From Pseudomonas synxantha (lineage in GTDB: Bacteria > Pseudomonadota > Gammaproteobacteria > Pseudomonadales > Pseudomonadaceae), in assembly GCF_900105675.1 (NCBI RefSeq), contig NZ_LT629786.1, positions 4,464,001 through 4,528,000 on the forward strand: a stretch of 64,000 bases of DNA. The letters are read 5' to 3'. The translations under genes and the position numbers were made by a program. Shown here piece after piece: positions 8,638 to 19,833 of the stretch; position 1 is the stretch's first letter, and every line of letters starts with the position of its first letter. A model generated the notes under the pieces. That model saw only the letters and a program-made list of their open reading frames with translations, made no database searches and was not told the DNA's origin.

Positions 8638-10146
8638 ATGGCGCATAACGAAGCAGTCGACGTAGTACTGGTAGGGGCCGGCATCATGAGTGCCACCCTG
8701 GCCGTACTGCTCAAGGAGCTCGACCCCGGCCTCAAGCTGGAAGTCGTTGAGCTGATGGATTCGGGTGCCGCGGAGAGTTCCAACCCGTGGAACAACGCGG
8801 GTACCGGCCACGCCGGGCTGTGTGAGCTGAACTACACGCCGCAGGCCGCCGATGGCTCCATCGACATCAAGAAAGCCGTGCACATCAACACTCAGTTCGA
8901 GGTGTCGAAGCAATTCTGGGCGTACCTGACCAAGAAGGGCACTTTCGGCTCCTCGAAGTCGTTCATCAGCCCGGTTCCGCACCTGAGTTTCGTGCAGGGC
9001 GACAAAGGCGTGTCCTTCCTCAAAAAGCGCTTTGAGACCCTCAGCCAGCATCACGCGTTTTCGGACATGCACTACACCGAAGACCGCAGCGAAATGGCCG
9101 AGTGGATGCCGCTGATGATGCCGGGCCGCCCGCTCGACGAAAAAATCGCCGCCACTCGCGTGATGAACGGCACTGATGTCAACTTTGGCGCACTGACCAA
9201 TCAGTTGCTTGGCCACCTGACCAGCTCGGCCGATGCCCAGGTCAAGTATTGCAAACGCGTCACTGGCCTCAAGCGCAACGGCGCCGGCTGGACCGTGAGT
9301 ATCAAGGACGTCAACAGCGGCAACAGCCGTGATGTCGACGCCAAGTTCGTATTCCTCGGCGCCGGCGGTGCGGCGCTGCCGTTGCTACAAGCCTCGGGCA
9401 TCGAAGAAAGCAAGGGCTTCGGCGGCTTCCCGGTCAGCGGCCAATGGCTGCGTTGCGACAACCCGGAAGTGGTCAAGCAGCACCAGGCCAAGGTGTATAG
9501 CCAGGCCGCGGTAGGCTCGCCGCCCATGTCGGTGCCACACCTGGACACCCGCGTAGTGGACGGCAAGAAATCCCTGCTGTTCGGGCCTTACGCCGGTTTC
9601 ACCACCAAGTTCCTCAAGCATGGCTCGTTCCTTGACCTGCCGATGTCAATTCGCGCCGGCAACATCGGCCCGATGCTGGCCGTGGCGCGGGACAACATGG
9701 ACTTGACCAAGTACCTGGTCAGCGAAGTGCGCCAGTCCATGGAACAGCGCCTGGAATCCCTGCGCCGCTTCTACCCTGAGGCGAAAGCCGAAGACTGGCG
9801 CCTGGAAGTGGCCGGCCAGCGGGTGCAGATCATCAAGAAAGACCCGAAGAAAGGCGGCGTGCTGCAATTCGGCACCGAGCTGGTGGCGGCCAAGGACGGT
9901 TCACTGGCGGCGCTGTTGGGCGCGTCCCCGGGCGCTTCGGTCACGGTGTCGATCATGCTCGAACTGATTGAGCGCTGCTTCCCGCAAAAAGCGGCCGGTG
10001 AATGGGCGACCAAGCTGCACGAGATCTTCCCGGCACGGGAAAAGATCCTGGAGACCGATGCCGAGCTGTATCGCAAGATCAACACGCAGAACAACATCAG
10101 TCTTGAGCTGGTGGAGCAAAGCAACGAGGCTGAAAGCTACGCGTGA
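8638..10146 (+). CDS. mqo: Malate:quinone oxidoreductase
   Basis: FAD enzyme of the membrane face that oxidises L-malate to oxaloacetate and passes electrons to ubiquinone in the TCA cycle. The 502 residues match the family. The N-terminus carries the dinucleotide-binding [11 protein letters not shown] motif, followed by the Mqo-typical [17 protein letters not shown] stretch near residue 45 and a C-terminal GASPGAS segment close to FAD. The ATG at 8638 follows GGAGACG. A strong terminator lies about 60 bp after the stop. Confidence 0.95.
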   Translation: MAHNEAVDVVLVGAGIMSATLAVLLKELDPGLKLEVVELMDSGAAESSNPWNNAGTGHAGLCELNYTPQAADGSIDIKKAVHINTQFEVSKQFWAYLTKKGTFGSSKSFISPVPHLSFVQGDKGVSFLKKRFETLSQHHAFSDMHYTEDRSEMAEWMPLMMPGRPLDEKIAATRVMNGTDVNFGALTNQLLGHLTSSADAQVKYCKRVTGLKRNGAGWTVSIKDVNSGNSRDVDAKFVFLGAGGAALPLLQASGIEESKGFGGFPVSGQWLRCDNPEVVKQHQAKVYSQAAVGSPPMSVPHLDTRVVDGKKSLLFGPYAGFTTKFLKHGSFLDLPMSIRAGNIGPMLAVARDNMDLTKYLVSEVRQSMEQRLESLRRFYPEAKAEDWRLEVAGQRVQIIKKDPKKGGVLQFGTELVAAKDGSLAALLGASPGASVTVSIMLELIERCFPQKAAGEWATKLHEIFPAREKILETDAELYRKINTQNNISLELVEQSNEAESYA

Positions 10147-10150
10147 GGTC

Positions 10151-10196
10151 GTGACGCAGAGCGTCACAGGATGCATTCCCACGCAGAGCGTGGGAA
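10151..10196. repeat. Pair of short palindromes sharing the core CGCAGAGCG
   Basis: Two adjacent hairpins: GTGACGC-AGA-GCGTCAC at 10151-10167 and TTCCCACGC-AGA-GCGTGGGAA at 10176-10196. The second is a common Pseudomonas extragenic palindrome. They lie between mqo and its terminator. Confidence 0.75.
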
Positions 10197-10203
10197 CGAG
10201 CGC

Positions 10204-10236
10204 TAAAAAAAACGCCCCTCGGGGCGTTTTTTTTTG
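10204..10236 (+). terminator. Intrinsic terminator downstream of mqo
   Basis: AAAACGCCCC and GGGGCGTTTT form a near loop-less strong stem followed by nine T. The A-run on the left lets it act for the opposing PA4642-like gene as well. Confidence 0.9.
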
Positions 10237-10246
10237 CTTCGGATAA

Positions 10247-10534
10247 TCAACCGCGGGCGTTGTCGATCAGTTCGATGTATTCGGCGGCGTTGCGCTGGTC
10301 CTTGATCATGTCAACGAAGGTCTGGCCGTGCTCGTCCTTGCCATCCAGGTCCCAGCCTGCTTCCTTGAAAAAGCCCAGGAACCGTTCGAAGTCGTCGATA
10401 CGCAGGCCGCGATAGGCCTTGATCAGTTTGTGCAGGGACGGCGAGGTGGCATCAACCGGTTCGAAGTCCAGGAACAACTTGATCTGCTCGTCGCCGATCT
10501 CGTCACCAATCACCTGTTTCTTATCTTTACGCAT
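10247..10534 (-). CDS. PA4642-like conserved hypothetical protein
   Basis: 95-residue acidic helical protein with the sequence block KAYRGLRIDDFERFLGFF, which I associate with the Pseudomonas PA4642 family; its role is unknown. The ATG at 10534 is preceded by TGGAG; the longer frame upstream lacks support. It is the last gene of a minus-strand set after hpt and the WbuC cupin. Confidence 0.75.
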   Translation of the reverse strand: MRKDKKQVIGDEIGDEQIKLFLDFEPVDATSPSLHKLIKAYRGLRIDDFERFLGFFKEAGWDLDGKDEHGQTFVDMIKDQRNAAEYIELIDNARG

Positions 10535-10645
10535 TACCGACTCCAGCCTGCAGACATTTACACGGGGCTTGAAGTCTACCTGCGGGACGCAGGCTTCGGA
10601 AGCGGCGAGAAAGCACCGCTTCCCCCACATTTGGATCTCAGTGGA

Positions 10646-11116
10646 TTAATCGAACTGGGCAAGCATCCAGCGGTGATACTCAGCCATACCCGCCTCGCCT
10701 TCACGAGGCGCCCAGCTCGCCAGTTCACCTTCACCAACCGGACGGTAAGGGCCAGCCTTGCATTCAAACATCACGCTGTCCGGCTCCAGCACCACCAGGC
10801 CATGAAACACACCTGGCGACAGGTCAACACCCTGACACTCTCCTCCAGCCTGAAGTACACGCTTGCTCAACACCTCGCCCGCGTCACTGAAAATCAGGAT
10901 GCCCAGGCGGCCTTTGAGCACCAGCAGGGTTTCAGCTTTATCAGCGGTCAGGTGGCGATGAGGCTGCACATAAGTGTTGGGCTGCAAGCCAACTGCCATG
11001 CGATGACAAGGTTCTTGCATCTCATGAAAGTTGACGTTCTGACGGCCACGGGGATTAGCGGCCGCTTTCTCGGCCAACTCAGCAAACAGGGTCTGATCAA
11101 GAAAGCGGGCCATCAT
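10646..11116 (-). CDS. WbuC-type cupin-fold metalloprotein
   Basis: 156-residue single-domain cupin. The metal-binding motif is PHRHLTADKAETLLVLKG, with His-x-His and Glu, and a second cupin motif region lies near PGVFHGLVV. The family is called WbuC after an O-antigen cluster protein but the reaction is not known. Its start (ATG 11116, a second ATG follows at once) abuts the hpt stop codon, so the two are translated as a pair. Confidence 0.75.
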   Translation of the reverse strand: MMARFLDQTLFAELAEKAAANPRGRQNVNFHEMQEPCHRMAVGLQPNTYVQPHRHLTADKAETLLVLKGRLGILIFSDAGEVLSKRVLQAGGECQGVDLSPGVFHGLVVLEPDSVMFECKAGPYRPVGEGELASWAPREGEAGMAEYHRWMLAQFD

Positions 11117-11674
11117 TTACATTCCTTTAACGGCAAAAATGCCATTGGCGTTACGCCAGTAACCCTTGTAGTCCATGCCATAACCAAAGATATAGCGGTC
11201 GATGCACGGCAACCCGACGAAGTCGGCTTTCAGCTCAGGGCGGGCCTTGCGGTCGTGGTCTTTGTCGATCAGCACAGCAGTGTGCACTTTACGTGCGCCG
11301 GCGTGTTTGCAGAAGTCGATGATCGCACCCAGGGTGTGGCCTTCATCGAGAATGTCATCGATGATCAGCACATCGCGGTCGATAAACGAGACTTCCGGCT
11401 TGGCCTTCCAGAACAGGTCGCCGCCGCTGGTTTCATTGCGATAGCGGGTAGCGTGCAGGTAGGAAGCTTCCAACGGGAATTGCAGATGGGTGAGCAATTT
11501 GCCGGCGAAGATCAGGCCACCGTTCATCACGCAGAAGACCACCGGGTTGGTGTCGGCCATTTCGCGGGTGATGTGTTCGCCTACCTTGGCGATCGCTGCT
11601 TCGACTTGCGCTTCGGTGTACAGGCAGTCAGCCTCGTGCATGATTTGACGGATATGCTCGAGATCAGCAGACAT
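11117..11674 (-). CDS. hpt: Hypoxanthine-guanine phosphoribosyltransferase
   Basis: Purine salvage enzyme that joins hypoxanthine or guanine to PRPP. The 185 residues fit the family; the PRPP-binding motif is VLIIDDILDEGHTLG near residue 105, and the flexible loop precedes it. The ATG at 11674 is chosen because upstream in-frame sequence lacks an SD and exceeds the family length. It is divergent from upp, so both salvage routes share one intergenic region. Confidence 0.93.
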   Translation of the reverse strand: MSADLEHIRQIMHEADCLYTEAQVEAAIAKVGEHITREMADTNPVVFCVMNGGLIFAGKLLTHLQFPLEASYLHATRYRNETSGGDLFWKAKPEVSFIDRDVLIIDDILDEGHTLGAIIDFCKHAGARKVHTAVLIDKDHDRKARPELKADFVGLPCIDRYIFGYGMDYKGYWRNANGIFAVKGM

Positions 11675-11838
11675 GGCGCTCTCCAAGGGGGTGCTGTGGC
11701 AAGAAAAGCGGGCGAAGGTACGCTTCTCGTGCGCTCCAATCAAGCCTTTATGGACTAACGTACTTGATGTCTATAGGACAACACCCTCGGATAGATTAAT
11801 CTAGGCCGGTTTTTTTGCCCGCCGCCGGAGCCTTTCCC

Positions 11839-12477
11839 ATGCCCACTCGCGAGATCCGCCACCCGCTGATCCGACACAAACTCGGCCTTATGCGCCGTGC
11901 CGACATTAGCACGAAGAATTTCCGTGAGCTTGCTCAGGAAGTCGGAGCGCTGCTCACTTACGAAGCCACCAAGGATTTACCCCTGGAGACCTACGAGATC
12001 CCCGGTTGGGCCGGTCCCGTACAAGTGGAGAAAATCGCCGGTAAGAAAATTACCGTCGTGCCGATCCTGCGCGCCGGTATCGGCATGCTCGAAGGCGTCC
12101 TCAGCCTGATCCCGGGCGCCAAGGTCAGCGCCGTGGGCGTAGCCCGCAATGAAGAGACCTTGCAGGCCCACACTTACCTGGAAAAACTCGTCCCGGAAAT
12201 CAACGAACGCCTGGCCATGATCATCGACCCGATGCTCGCCACCGGTAGCTCCATGGTCGCGACCATCGACCTGCTGAAAAAAGCCGGCTGCAAGGACATC
12301 CGCGCCATGGTGCTGGTGGCCGCGCCCGAAGGTATCGCCGCCGTCGAGAAAGCCCACCCGGATGTGCAGATCTATACCGCGTCCATCGATGAGCGCTTGA
12401 ACGAGCACGGCTACATCATCCCGGGCCTGGGCGATGCCGGTGACAAGATCTTCGGCACCAAGCAGAAGGACGCGTGA
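11839..12477 (+). CDS. upp: Uracil phosphoribosyltransferase
   Basis: Pyrimidine salvage enzyme converting uracil and PRPP to UMP. The protein has 212 residues with the PRPP loop [10 protein letters not shown] near residue 132 and the C-terminal uracil-binding region [12 protein letters not shown]. The ATG at 11839 matches the conserved N-terminus [11 protein letters not shown]; a longer frame exists but lacks homology. The stop overlaps or touches the uraA start, indicating an upp-uraA operon. Confidence 0.95.
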   Translation: MPTREIRHPLIRHKLGLMRRADISTKNFRELAQEVGALLTYEATKDLPLETYEIPGWAGPVQVEKIAGKKITVVPILRAGIGMLEGVLSLIPGAKVSAVGVARNEETLQAHTYLEKLVPEINERLAMIIDPMLATGSSMVATIDLLKKAGCKDIRAMVLVAAPEGIAAVEKAHPDVQIYTASIDERLNEHGYIIPGLGDAGDKIFGTKQKDA

Positions 12478-12479
12478 GC

Positions 12480-13754
12480 ATGCAGGATGAATTCAACGAC
12501 CCGCTTTGGCGCCAGATCCTGTCTGGCGCACAGATGCTCTTCGTAGCATTTGGCGCGTTGGTGTTGATGCCGCTGATCACAGGTCTTGATCCAAACGTCG
12601 CACTGTTCACCGCAGGCCTGGGCACGTTGCTGTTCCAGGTGGTGACAGGGCGGCAGGTGCCGGTCTTCCTGGCATCGAGTTTCGCCTTTATCACCCCGAT
12701 CATTCTCGCCAAGGGCCAGTTCGGCCTGGCGGCAACCATGGGTGGGGTGATGGCGGCCGGTTTCGTCTACACGTTCCTGGGCCTGGCCGTGAAGGTCAAG
12801 GGCACCGGGTTTATCGACCGGCTGTTGCCGCCAGTGGTGATCGGCCCGGTGATTATCTCCATCGGTCTGGCCATGGCGCCGATTGCCGCCAATATGGCCA
12901 TGGGCAAGTCAGGCGACGGTGCCGAGTTGATCCATTACCAGACGGCGATGCTGATCTCGATGCCGGCGCTGCTCACCACCTTGATCGTTGCGGTGTTCGG
13001 CAAGGGCATTTTCCGCCTGGTGCCGATCATTTCCGGTGTGCTGGTGGGGTTTGCCATGTCGTTCTACTTTGGCGTGGTCGACACCGCAAAGATCGCCGCT
13101 GCGCCCTGGTTCGCCCTGCCCCATTTCACCGCGCCGGAGTTCAACTGGCAGGCGATCCTGTTTATCGTCCCAGTGGCCCTGGCCCCGGCGATCGAGCATA
13201 TCGGCGGTGTGATTGCAGTAGGCAGCGTGACCGGCCGCGATTACCTGAAAAAGCCCGGCCTGCACCGCACGCTGCTGGGTGACGGCATTGCCACCACGGC
13301 AGCGGGGATGTTTGGCGGCCCGCCGAACACCACCTACGCCGAAGTGACCGGCGCAGTGATGCTGACCAAGAACTACAACCCGAAAATCATGACCTGGGCG
13401 GCGGTATTTGCCATCAGCCTGGCGTTTATCGGCAAGTTCGGCGCACTGCTGCAGAGCATCCCGGTACCGGTGATGGGCGGGATTCTGTGCCTGCTGTTCG
13501 GCTCGATTGCCGCAGTGGGGATGAACACGCTGATTCGCCACAGGATCGACCTGGGTGAAGCGCGCAACCTGGTGATTGTGTCGGTGACCCTGGTATTCGG
13601 GATTGGCGGTGTGCTGGTCGGCACCGGCACCGGCCCGGATGATTTCGGCCTCAAGGGCATCGCCCTGTGTGCGGTGGTGGCGATTGGCCTGAATTTGCTG
13701 CTGCCGGGCAATGATGGCTGGAAGAACAAGAAGCCGGATGAGCCGCTTCTTTAA
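12480..13754 (+). CDS. uraA: Uracil:H+ symporter, NCS2 family
   Basis: Inner-membrane uracil permease of 424 residues with about 14 hydrophobic segments. The family's substrate-site segments appear as APAIEHIGGVIAVG (with the conserved Glu) and GGPPNTTYAEVTG. The start is ATG 12480; a GTG at 12474 overlapping the upp stop is an alternative. Uptake by UraA feeds directly into UMP formation by Upp. Confidence 0.93.
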   Translation: MQDEFNDPLWRQILSGAQMLFVAFGALVLMPLITGLDPNVALFTAGLGTLLFQVVTGRQVPVFLASSFAFITPIILAKGQFGLAATMGGVMAAGFVYTFLGLAVKVKGTGFIDRLLPPVVIGPVIISIGLAMAPIAANMAMGKSGDGAELIHYQTAMLISMPALLTTLIVAVFGKGIFRLVPIISGVLVGFAMSFYFGVVDTAKIAAAPWFALPHFTAPEFNWQAILFIVPVALAPAIEHIGGVIAVGSVTGRDYLKKPGLHRTLLGDGIATTAAGMFGGPPNTTYAEVTGAVMLTKNYNPKIMTWAAVFAISLAFIGKFGALLQSIPVPVMGGILCLLFGSIAAVGMNTLIRHRIDLGEARNLVIVSVTLVFGIGGVLVGTGTGPDDFGLKGIALCAVVAIGLNLLLPGNDGWKNKKPDEPLL

Positions 13755-13773
13755 CTAACGCCGCAAAACTGAA

Positions 13774-13862
13774 TGTGGGAGGGGGCTTGCCCCCGATGAC
13801 GGAGTGTCAGTCGACATCTAATCGACTGATCCACCGCCATCGGGGGCAAGCCCCCTCCCACA
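13774..13862. repeat. REPIN (inverted REP doublet)
   Basis: TGTGGGAGGGGGCTTGCCCC at 13774 pairs with the inverted arm GGGGCAAGCCCCCTCCCACA ending at 13862. A smaller palindrome (AGTCGA..TCGACT) lies in the loop. It separates convergent uraA and hisC. Confidence 0.9.
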
Positions 13863-13880
13863 TTTGATTTTCAGCGTCTG

Positions 13881-14933
13881 TTAAAGCTCGCCGAGCCCGT
13901 CGATCAGCGCCTGGTTCTGCTCAGGCGTACCGATGCTGATCCGCAGGAACTGGGCAATCCGCTCCTGCTTGAAGTGCCGCACGATCACCCCTTGCTCACG
14001 CAACTTGGCCGCCAGGCCGGCCGCGTCGTGTTGCGGGTGGCGAGCGAAGATGAAGTTGGCCGCTGATGGCAACACTTCAAAGCCTTTAGCCTGCAACTGC
14101 GCAACGAGCTTCTCGCGACTGTCGATCACCAACTGGCAGGTCTTCGCGAAATACTCACGGTCATCGAACGCCGCCGCCGCACCGACAATCGCCAAGCGAT
14201 CCAACGGGTAGGAGTTAAAGCTGTTCTTGACCCGCTCCAGCGCCTCGATCAGGTCTGGGTGGCCCACGGCCAGGCCCACACGCAAACCGGCCAGTGAGCG
14301 CGATTTGGACAGGGTCTGGGTCACCAGCAGGTTCGGGTAACGGTCTACCAGGCTGATGGCGGTCTCGCCGCCGAAGTCGATATAGGCTTCATCGACCACG
14401 ACGACCGAGTCCGGGCTGGCCTTGAGAAGCTGCTCCACCGCATCCAGCGCCAGTACGCAGCCGGTCGGCGCGTTCGGGTTGGGGATGATGATCCCGCCGT
14501 TGGGCCTGGCGTAGTCCGCCACTCGGATCTGGAACTGCTCATCCAACGGCACGGCGTCGAACTTGATGCCGTACAAGCCGCAGTACACGGGGTAGAAGCT
14601 GTAGCTGATATCCGGGAACAGCAGCGGCAGATCGTGCTGGAACAGACCATGGAAGATGTGCGCCAGGACCTCATCGGAACCGTTGCCGAGGAACACCTTG
14701 CCGGCGTCGATCCCGTAATATCTGGCCACGGCTTGTTTGAGCAGGTCGCTGTTGGGGTCCGGATACAGGCGCAGGTTGTCGTTCAGCTCAGCCTGCATGG
14801 CCGCCAGCGCCTTGGGCGATGGGCCATAAGGGTTTTCATTGGTGTTGAGCTTGACCAGTTTGGTCAGCTTCGGTTGCTCACCGGGTACGTAAGGCACGAG
14901 GTCCTTGACGAAAGGGCTCCAGAATTTGCTCAT
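13881..14933 (-). CDS. hisC: Histidinol-phosphate aminotransferase
   Basis: PLP enzyme of histidine biosynthesis that transaminates imidazole acetol phosphate to histidinol phosphate. The 350 residues start [18 protein letters not shown]. Visible motifs are [11 protein letters not shown], the [10 protein letters not shown] block with the PLP-contacting Asp/Tyr, and [14 protein letters not shown] with the Schiff-base Lys. It begins 3 bp after the hisD stop, so it is translationally close to hisD. Confidence 0.95.
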   Translation of the reverse strand: MSKFWSPFVKDLVPYVPGEQPKLTKLVKLNTNENPYGPSPKALAAMQAELNDNLRLYPDPNSDLLKQAVARYYGIDAGKVFLGNGSDEVLAHIFHGLFQHDLPLLFPDISYSFYPVYCGLYGIKFDAVPLDEQFQIRVADYARPNGGIIIPNPNAPTGCVLALDAVEQLLKASPDSVVVVDEAYIDFGGETAISLVDRYPNLLVTQTLSKSRSLAGLRVGLAVGHPDLIEALERVKNSFNSYPLDRLAIVGAAAAFDDREYFAKTCQLVIDSREKLVAQLQAKGFEVLPSAANFIFARHPQHDAAGLAAKLREQGVIVRHFKQERIAQFLRISIGTPEQNQALIDGLGEL

Positions 14934-14936
14934 GCC

Positions 14937-16253
14937 TTACTCTCCCTTGACGATGCGGTATTCAGCGCTGCGTGCGTGCGCACTGAGGGATTCACCACGG
15001 GCCAGCACCGAAGCGGTCTTGCCCAGTTCGGAAGCGCCTTGGGGCGAGCAGAAGATGATCGACGAGCGTTTCTGGAAATCATACACCCCCAGTGGCGACG
15101 AGAAGCGCGCGGTGCCCGAAGTCGGCAGCACGTGGTTCGGCCCGGCACAGTAGTCGCCCAGGGCTTCGCTGGTGTGGCGCCCCATGAAGATCGCCCCGGC
15201 GTGACGGATCGACGGCAACCAAGCCTGTGGGTCCGCTACGGACAGCTCAAGGTGCTCCGGCGCGATGCGGTTGGCCACCTCGATGGCCTGCTCCATGTCA
15301 CGCACCAGAATCAGCGCACCGCGGCCATTGATCGACTTCTCGATGATCTCGGCACGCTCCATGGTCGGCAGCAGCTTATTAATGCTGGCGGCAACCTTGT
15401 CGAGGAACTCGGCGTCGGGACTGACCAGGATCGCCTGGGCGTCTTCGTCGTGCTCGGCCTGGGAGAACAGGTCCATGGCGATCCAGTCCGGGTCGGTCTG
15501 GCCATCACACACCACGAGGATTTCCGAGGGGCCGGCGATCATGTCGATGCCGACCTGGCCAAATACATGGCGCTTGGCGGTGGCGACATAGATATTGCCG
15601 GGGCCGACCACCTTGTCGACCTTCGGCACGCTTTCGGTGCCATAGGCCAGTGCCGCGACGGCTTGTGCGCCACCGATGGTGAACACGCGGTCGACACCGG
15701 CGATGCAGGCGGCAGCCAGTACCAACTCGTTGATTTCACCACGCGGAGTCGGCACCACCATGACCACTTCGGTCACGCCCGCCACTTTGGCCGGGATCGC
15801 ATTCATCAGCACCGACGACGGGTACGAGGCTTTACCGCCGGGCACATACAAACCGGCGCGATCCAGCGGCGTGACCTTCTGGCCCAATACCGTGCCGTCG
15901 GCTTCGGTGTAGCTCCAGGAGTCCTGCTTCTGTTTTTCGTGGTAGCTACGCACCCGAGTCGCTGCCACTTCCAAGGCTTCGCGCTGCGCGATGGTGATGC
16001 GTGTCAGCGCCAGCTCCAGGCGTTCGCGGGGCAGAATGAGGTCAGCCATGGACTTGACGTCCAGGCCATCAAACTGACGGGTGAAGTCCACCAGCGCCGC
16101 GTCACCGCGCTCGCGCACGGCCTTGATAATATCGAGCACTCGCTGGTTGACCGAATCGTCGGACACGCTTTCCCAGCTCAGCAGATGATCCAGATGATGG
16201 GCGAAATCCGGGTCGGCAGCGTTGAGTCGGGCAATTGCAGTGGACGTGGTCAT
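14937..16253 (-). CDS. hisD: Histidinol dehydrogenase
   Basis: Zinc- and NAD-dependent enzyme performing the last two oxidations, histidinol to histidine. It has 438 residues, with the family signature around [13 protein letters not shown] and a His ligand in QAEHDEDAQ; the C-terminal [19 protein letters not shown] block holds the catalytic His pair. It lies between hisG and hisC, in the order murA-hisG-hisD-hisC seen in Pseudomonas. A nested inverted repeat lies just upstream of its start. Confidence 0.96.
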   Translation of the reverse strand: MTTSTAIARLNAADPDFAHHLDHLLSWESVSDDSVNQRVLDIIKAVRERGDAALVDFTRQFDGLDVKSMADLILPRERLELALTRITIAQREALEVAATRVRSYHEKQKQDSWSYTEADGTVLGQKVTPLDRAGLYVPGGKASYPSSVLMNAIPAKVAGVTEVVMVVPTPRGEINELVLAAACIAGVDRVFTIGGAQAVAALAYGTESVPKVDKVVGPGNIYVATAKRHVFGQVGIDMIAGPSEILVVCDGQTDPDWIAMDLFSQAEHDEDAQAILVSPDAEFLDKVAASINKLLPTMERAEIIEKSINGRGALILVRDMEQAIEVANRIAPEHLELSVADPQAWLPSIRHAGAIFMGRHTSEALGDYCAGPNHVLPTSGTARFSSPLGVYDFQKRSSIIFCSPQGASELGKTASVLARGESLSAHARSAEYRIVKGE

Positions 16254-16260
16254 AGCGAGG

Positions 16261-16343
16261 GCCTCATAGGATTGGCAAAAAACTCAGGCGCCCTAAACTA
16301 CCGTTCGCTCCGCTTGGGCACCTGAGAATTCTGGCTATGAGGC
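16261..16343 (-). repeat. Nested inverted repeat between hisG and hisD
   Basis: GCCTCATAG (16261-16269) pairs with CTATGAGGC (16335-16343), and inside it CTCAGG..GCCC (16283-16293) pairs with GGGC..CCTGAG (16316-16326). Together they form a long stem with an internal loop in the hisG-hisD spacer. There is no T-run, so it is more likely an RNA processing or stability element than a terminator. Confidence 0.6.
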
Positions 16344-16380
16344 GGATAGACGGGCGCAGCCTTTGGGCTACGCAGGTGAG

Positions 16381-17016
16381 TCAACCGCGGTGTCGAGACT
16401 CCACTGCCTTGCGCAGGGTGTCGATCAACGCCTGGATGCGGGCGTGTTGCATCTTCATCGACGCTTTGTTGACGATCAGGCGGGAGCTGATGTCGGCAAT
16501 GAAATCCTGCGGTTCCAAACCGTTGGCACGCAGGGTGTTACCGGTGTCGACCACGTCGATGATCTTGTCGGCCAGGCCGATCAGCGGCGCCAGCTCCATC
16601 GAGCCGTAGAGCTTGATGATATCGACCTGGCGGCCTTGTTCGGCGTAGTAGCGCTTGGCGACGTTGACGAACTTGGTTGCCACTCGCAGGCGGCCCTTGG
16701 GCTCGACATCGCCGACACGGCCGGCGGTCATCAGCTTGCACAGGGCGATACGCAGGTCCAATGGCTCGTAGAGGCCCTGGCCGCCGTATTCCATCAGTAC
16801 GTCCTTGCCGGCCACCCCCAGGTCGGCGGCGCCATGTTCAACGTAGGTCGGCACGTCGGTAGCCCGCACGATCAGCAGGCGCACGTCGTCCTGGGTCGTG
16901 GGGATGATCAGCTTGCGGCTCTTGTCCGGATTCTCGGTCGGCACGATGCCAGCTTCAGCCAGAAGCGGCAACGTGTCGTCAAGGATGCGGCCCTTGGACA
17001 GTGCGATGGTCAACAT
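16381..17016 (-). CDS. hisG: ATP phosphoribosyltransferase, short form
   Basis: First enzyme of histidine synthesis, joining ATP and PRPP. At 211 residues it is the short form, which lacks the C-terminal regulatory domain and depends on the HisZ subunit; hisZ is not in this window. Recognisable parts are the N-terminal [10 protein letters not shown], the [11 protein letters not shown] loop and the PRPP-binding [16 protein letters not shown]. It follows murA on the same strand after a spacer containing a REP doublet. Confidence 0.95.
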   Translation of the reverse strand: MLTIALSKGRILDDTLPLLAEAGIVPTENPDKSRKLIIPTTQDDVRLLIVRATDVPTYVEHGAADLGVAGKDVLMEYGGQGLYEPLDLRIALCKLMTAGRVGDVEPKGRLRVATKFVNVAKRYYAEQGRQVDIIKLYGSMELAPLIGLADKIIDVVDTGNTLRANGLEPQDFIADISSRLIVNKASMKMQHARIQALIDTLRKAVESRHRG

Positions 17017-17116
17017 GGGAACGTCAGTCCTTTATCAGGCTATTGCGGCCCGGTCGCAAATGGCGCCGGACACAGATCGAGGCCATTACAGCCTCGATTT
17101 GAAACAAACCAGTGTA

Positions 17117-17217
17117 TGCAGGAGCGAGCTTGCTCGCGAAGAACGTCAACGATAACGCGTTTACTCAGAGTCAACGCGCTGTACATGAGTTTTTCGCGAG
17201 CAAGCTCGCTCCTACAG
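17117..17217. repeat. REPIN of the GAGCGAGCTTGCTCGC type
   Basis: GCAGGAGCGAGCTTGCTCGC at the left and TTTTTCGCGAGCAAGCTCGC then TCCTACAG at the right form an inverted doublet. Each arm is itself palindromic (GCGAGC/GCTCGC). It lies in the murA-hisG spacer, a second REP family distinct from the GGGGGCTTGC type. Confidence 0.85.
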
Positions 17218-17228
17218 TGCAGCGGGGG

Positions 17229-18757
<1,529 letters not shown>

Positions 18758-18803
18758 GCTCAACCTCTATCGGCGCCCAGTGCGCACGGGTCGCACATCA
18801 TAC

Positions 18804-18858
18804 AAAAAAGCCCCGCGCCTGCGAACCCCGCATAGCAGGACTCTGACGGAGGGCTTTT
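18804..18858 (-). terminator. Intrinsic terminator after the mla operon
   Basis: On the minus strand AAAAGCCC pairs with GGGCTTTTTT across a 36-base loop that itself contains a CCTGC/GCAGG helix, ending in six T. It would end mlaFEDCB transcripts ahead of ibaG-murA. Confidence 0.75.
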
Positions 18859-18872
18859 CTGATAAATGTGTA

Positions 18873-19178
18873 TTAAGGGTGTGCCAACAGCTCGGTCAGG
18901 CCGGAAACCTCGGCAATCTCGCGCATGTCTTCAGGCAAGGCACGGATACTGAGCGGCTTTTTTGCCGCTTCGGCATCGCGCATGAAGCACAGCAGCAACG
19001 ACAGGCCGACACTGCTGGACTTGGTCACCGCCGAGCAATCGAGCACCACTTCGGGCGCCTTGCTGGCCTTGATCAGCGCCTGGCCCTGCTTGCGCAGGTC
19101 AGGCCCCGTACGGTAATCCAGCACGCCGCTGAGGAACAGCTCGCCGGCGTCGCCGATACGAACAGCCGACTCGGTCAT
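18873..19178 (-). CDS. mlaB: STAS-domain protein MlaB
   Basis: Cytoplasmic STAS subunit of the MlaFEDB phospholipid ABC transporter, thought to stabilise the MlaF ATPase. It has 101 residues, with the STAS core VVLDCSAVTKSSSVGLSLLL, where the Ser cluster is at the usual phospho-site position. The ATG overlaps the mlaC stop (ATGA). Last gene of the mla operon. Confidence 0.9.
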   Translation of the reverse strand: MTESAVRIGDAGELFLSGVLDYRTGPDLRKQGQALIKASKAPEVVLDCSAVTKSSSVGLSLLLCFMRDAEAAKKPLSIRALPEDMREIAEVSGLTELLAHP

Positions 19179-19822
19179 TGCGCAGGCTTCCCGGCAGCTT
19201 TGTCGGTTTCTTCCTTGGCCTTGGCAACTTCACCGGCCCAACCGTTGATGGTCTTGTCCAGGTCATTGCCATTGCGCTGCATCGCATCGGCGAACTGATC
19301 ACGGAACAGCTTGCCGATGTTGATGCCGTTGATGACTACGTTACGCAGCTTCCACTCACCGTTGATTTTCGTGAGGGTGTAGGACACCGGATAGATCGCG
19401 CCATTGCTGCCCGAGACTTTCATGCCGACCTCGGCACGGTCGCCCGACTCTTCCTTGGCAGGGTCAACGACGATGCCCTGGTTGTTGTATTCCAGCAGAG
19501 CGTTGCCGTAGAACTGGAACAGGCCACGCTTGAAATTTTCCTGGAACGTCTGCATTTGCGCCGGAGTTGCCTTGCGCGAATACTTGACGGTCATGATGCT
19601 TTTGGAAATGCCTTCGGCATCGACCACCGGGCCAACAATCGTGTTGAGTGCTTCGTAAAACCGGGAAGGGTCTTGCTTGTACTGCTCTTTGTTGGCCTTC
19701 AGGTCGGCCAGCATCCTGCTGGTCGTGTCCTGCACCAAATCGTGCGCAGAACCTGCCGCGTTGGCCATCAGCGGCAACGCTGCAAGCAGTACCAGCAGGC
19801 CACGTCGCAAGGTAGAGATCAT
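19175..19822 (-). CDS. mlaC: Periplasmic phospholipid-binding protein MlaC
   Basis: Periplasmic carrier that shuttles phospholipids between the outer-membrane MlaA complex and inner-membrane MlaFEDB. The 215 residues open with a Sec signal peptide ending ANA. The start ATG 19822 has GAGGAA eight bases upstream; an ATG at 19837 overlapping the mlaD stop as ATGA is a real alternative, adding five residues. The body contains the MlaC-typical ISKSIMTVKYSR stretch. Confidence 0.92.
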   Translation of the reverse strand: MISTLRRGLLVLLAALPLMANAAGSAHDLVQDTTSRMLADLKANKEQYKQDPSRFYEALNTIVGPVVDAEGISKSIMTVKYSRKATPAQMQTFQENFKRGLFQFYGNALLEYNNQGIVVDPAKEESGDRAEVGMKVSGSNGAIYPVSYTLTKINGEWKLRNVVINGINIGKLFRDQFADAMQRNGNDLDKTINGWAGEVAKAKEETDKAAGKPAQ

Positions 19823-19833
19823 GAATAGATTCC

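Noticed and set aside
14634..16325. 563-codon open frame on the plus strand
   Set aside because: It is the antisense of hisC-hisD, with composition rich in His, Gln and Arg typical of shadow frames.
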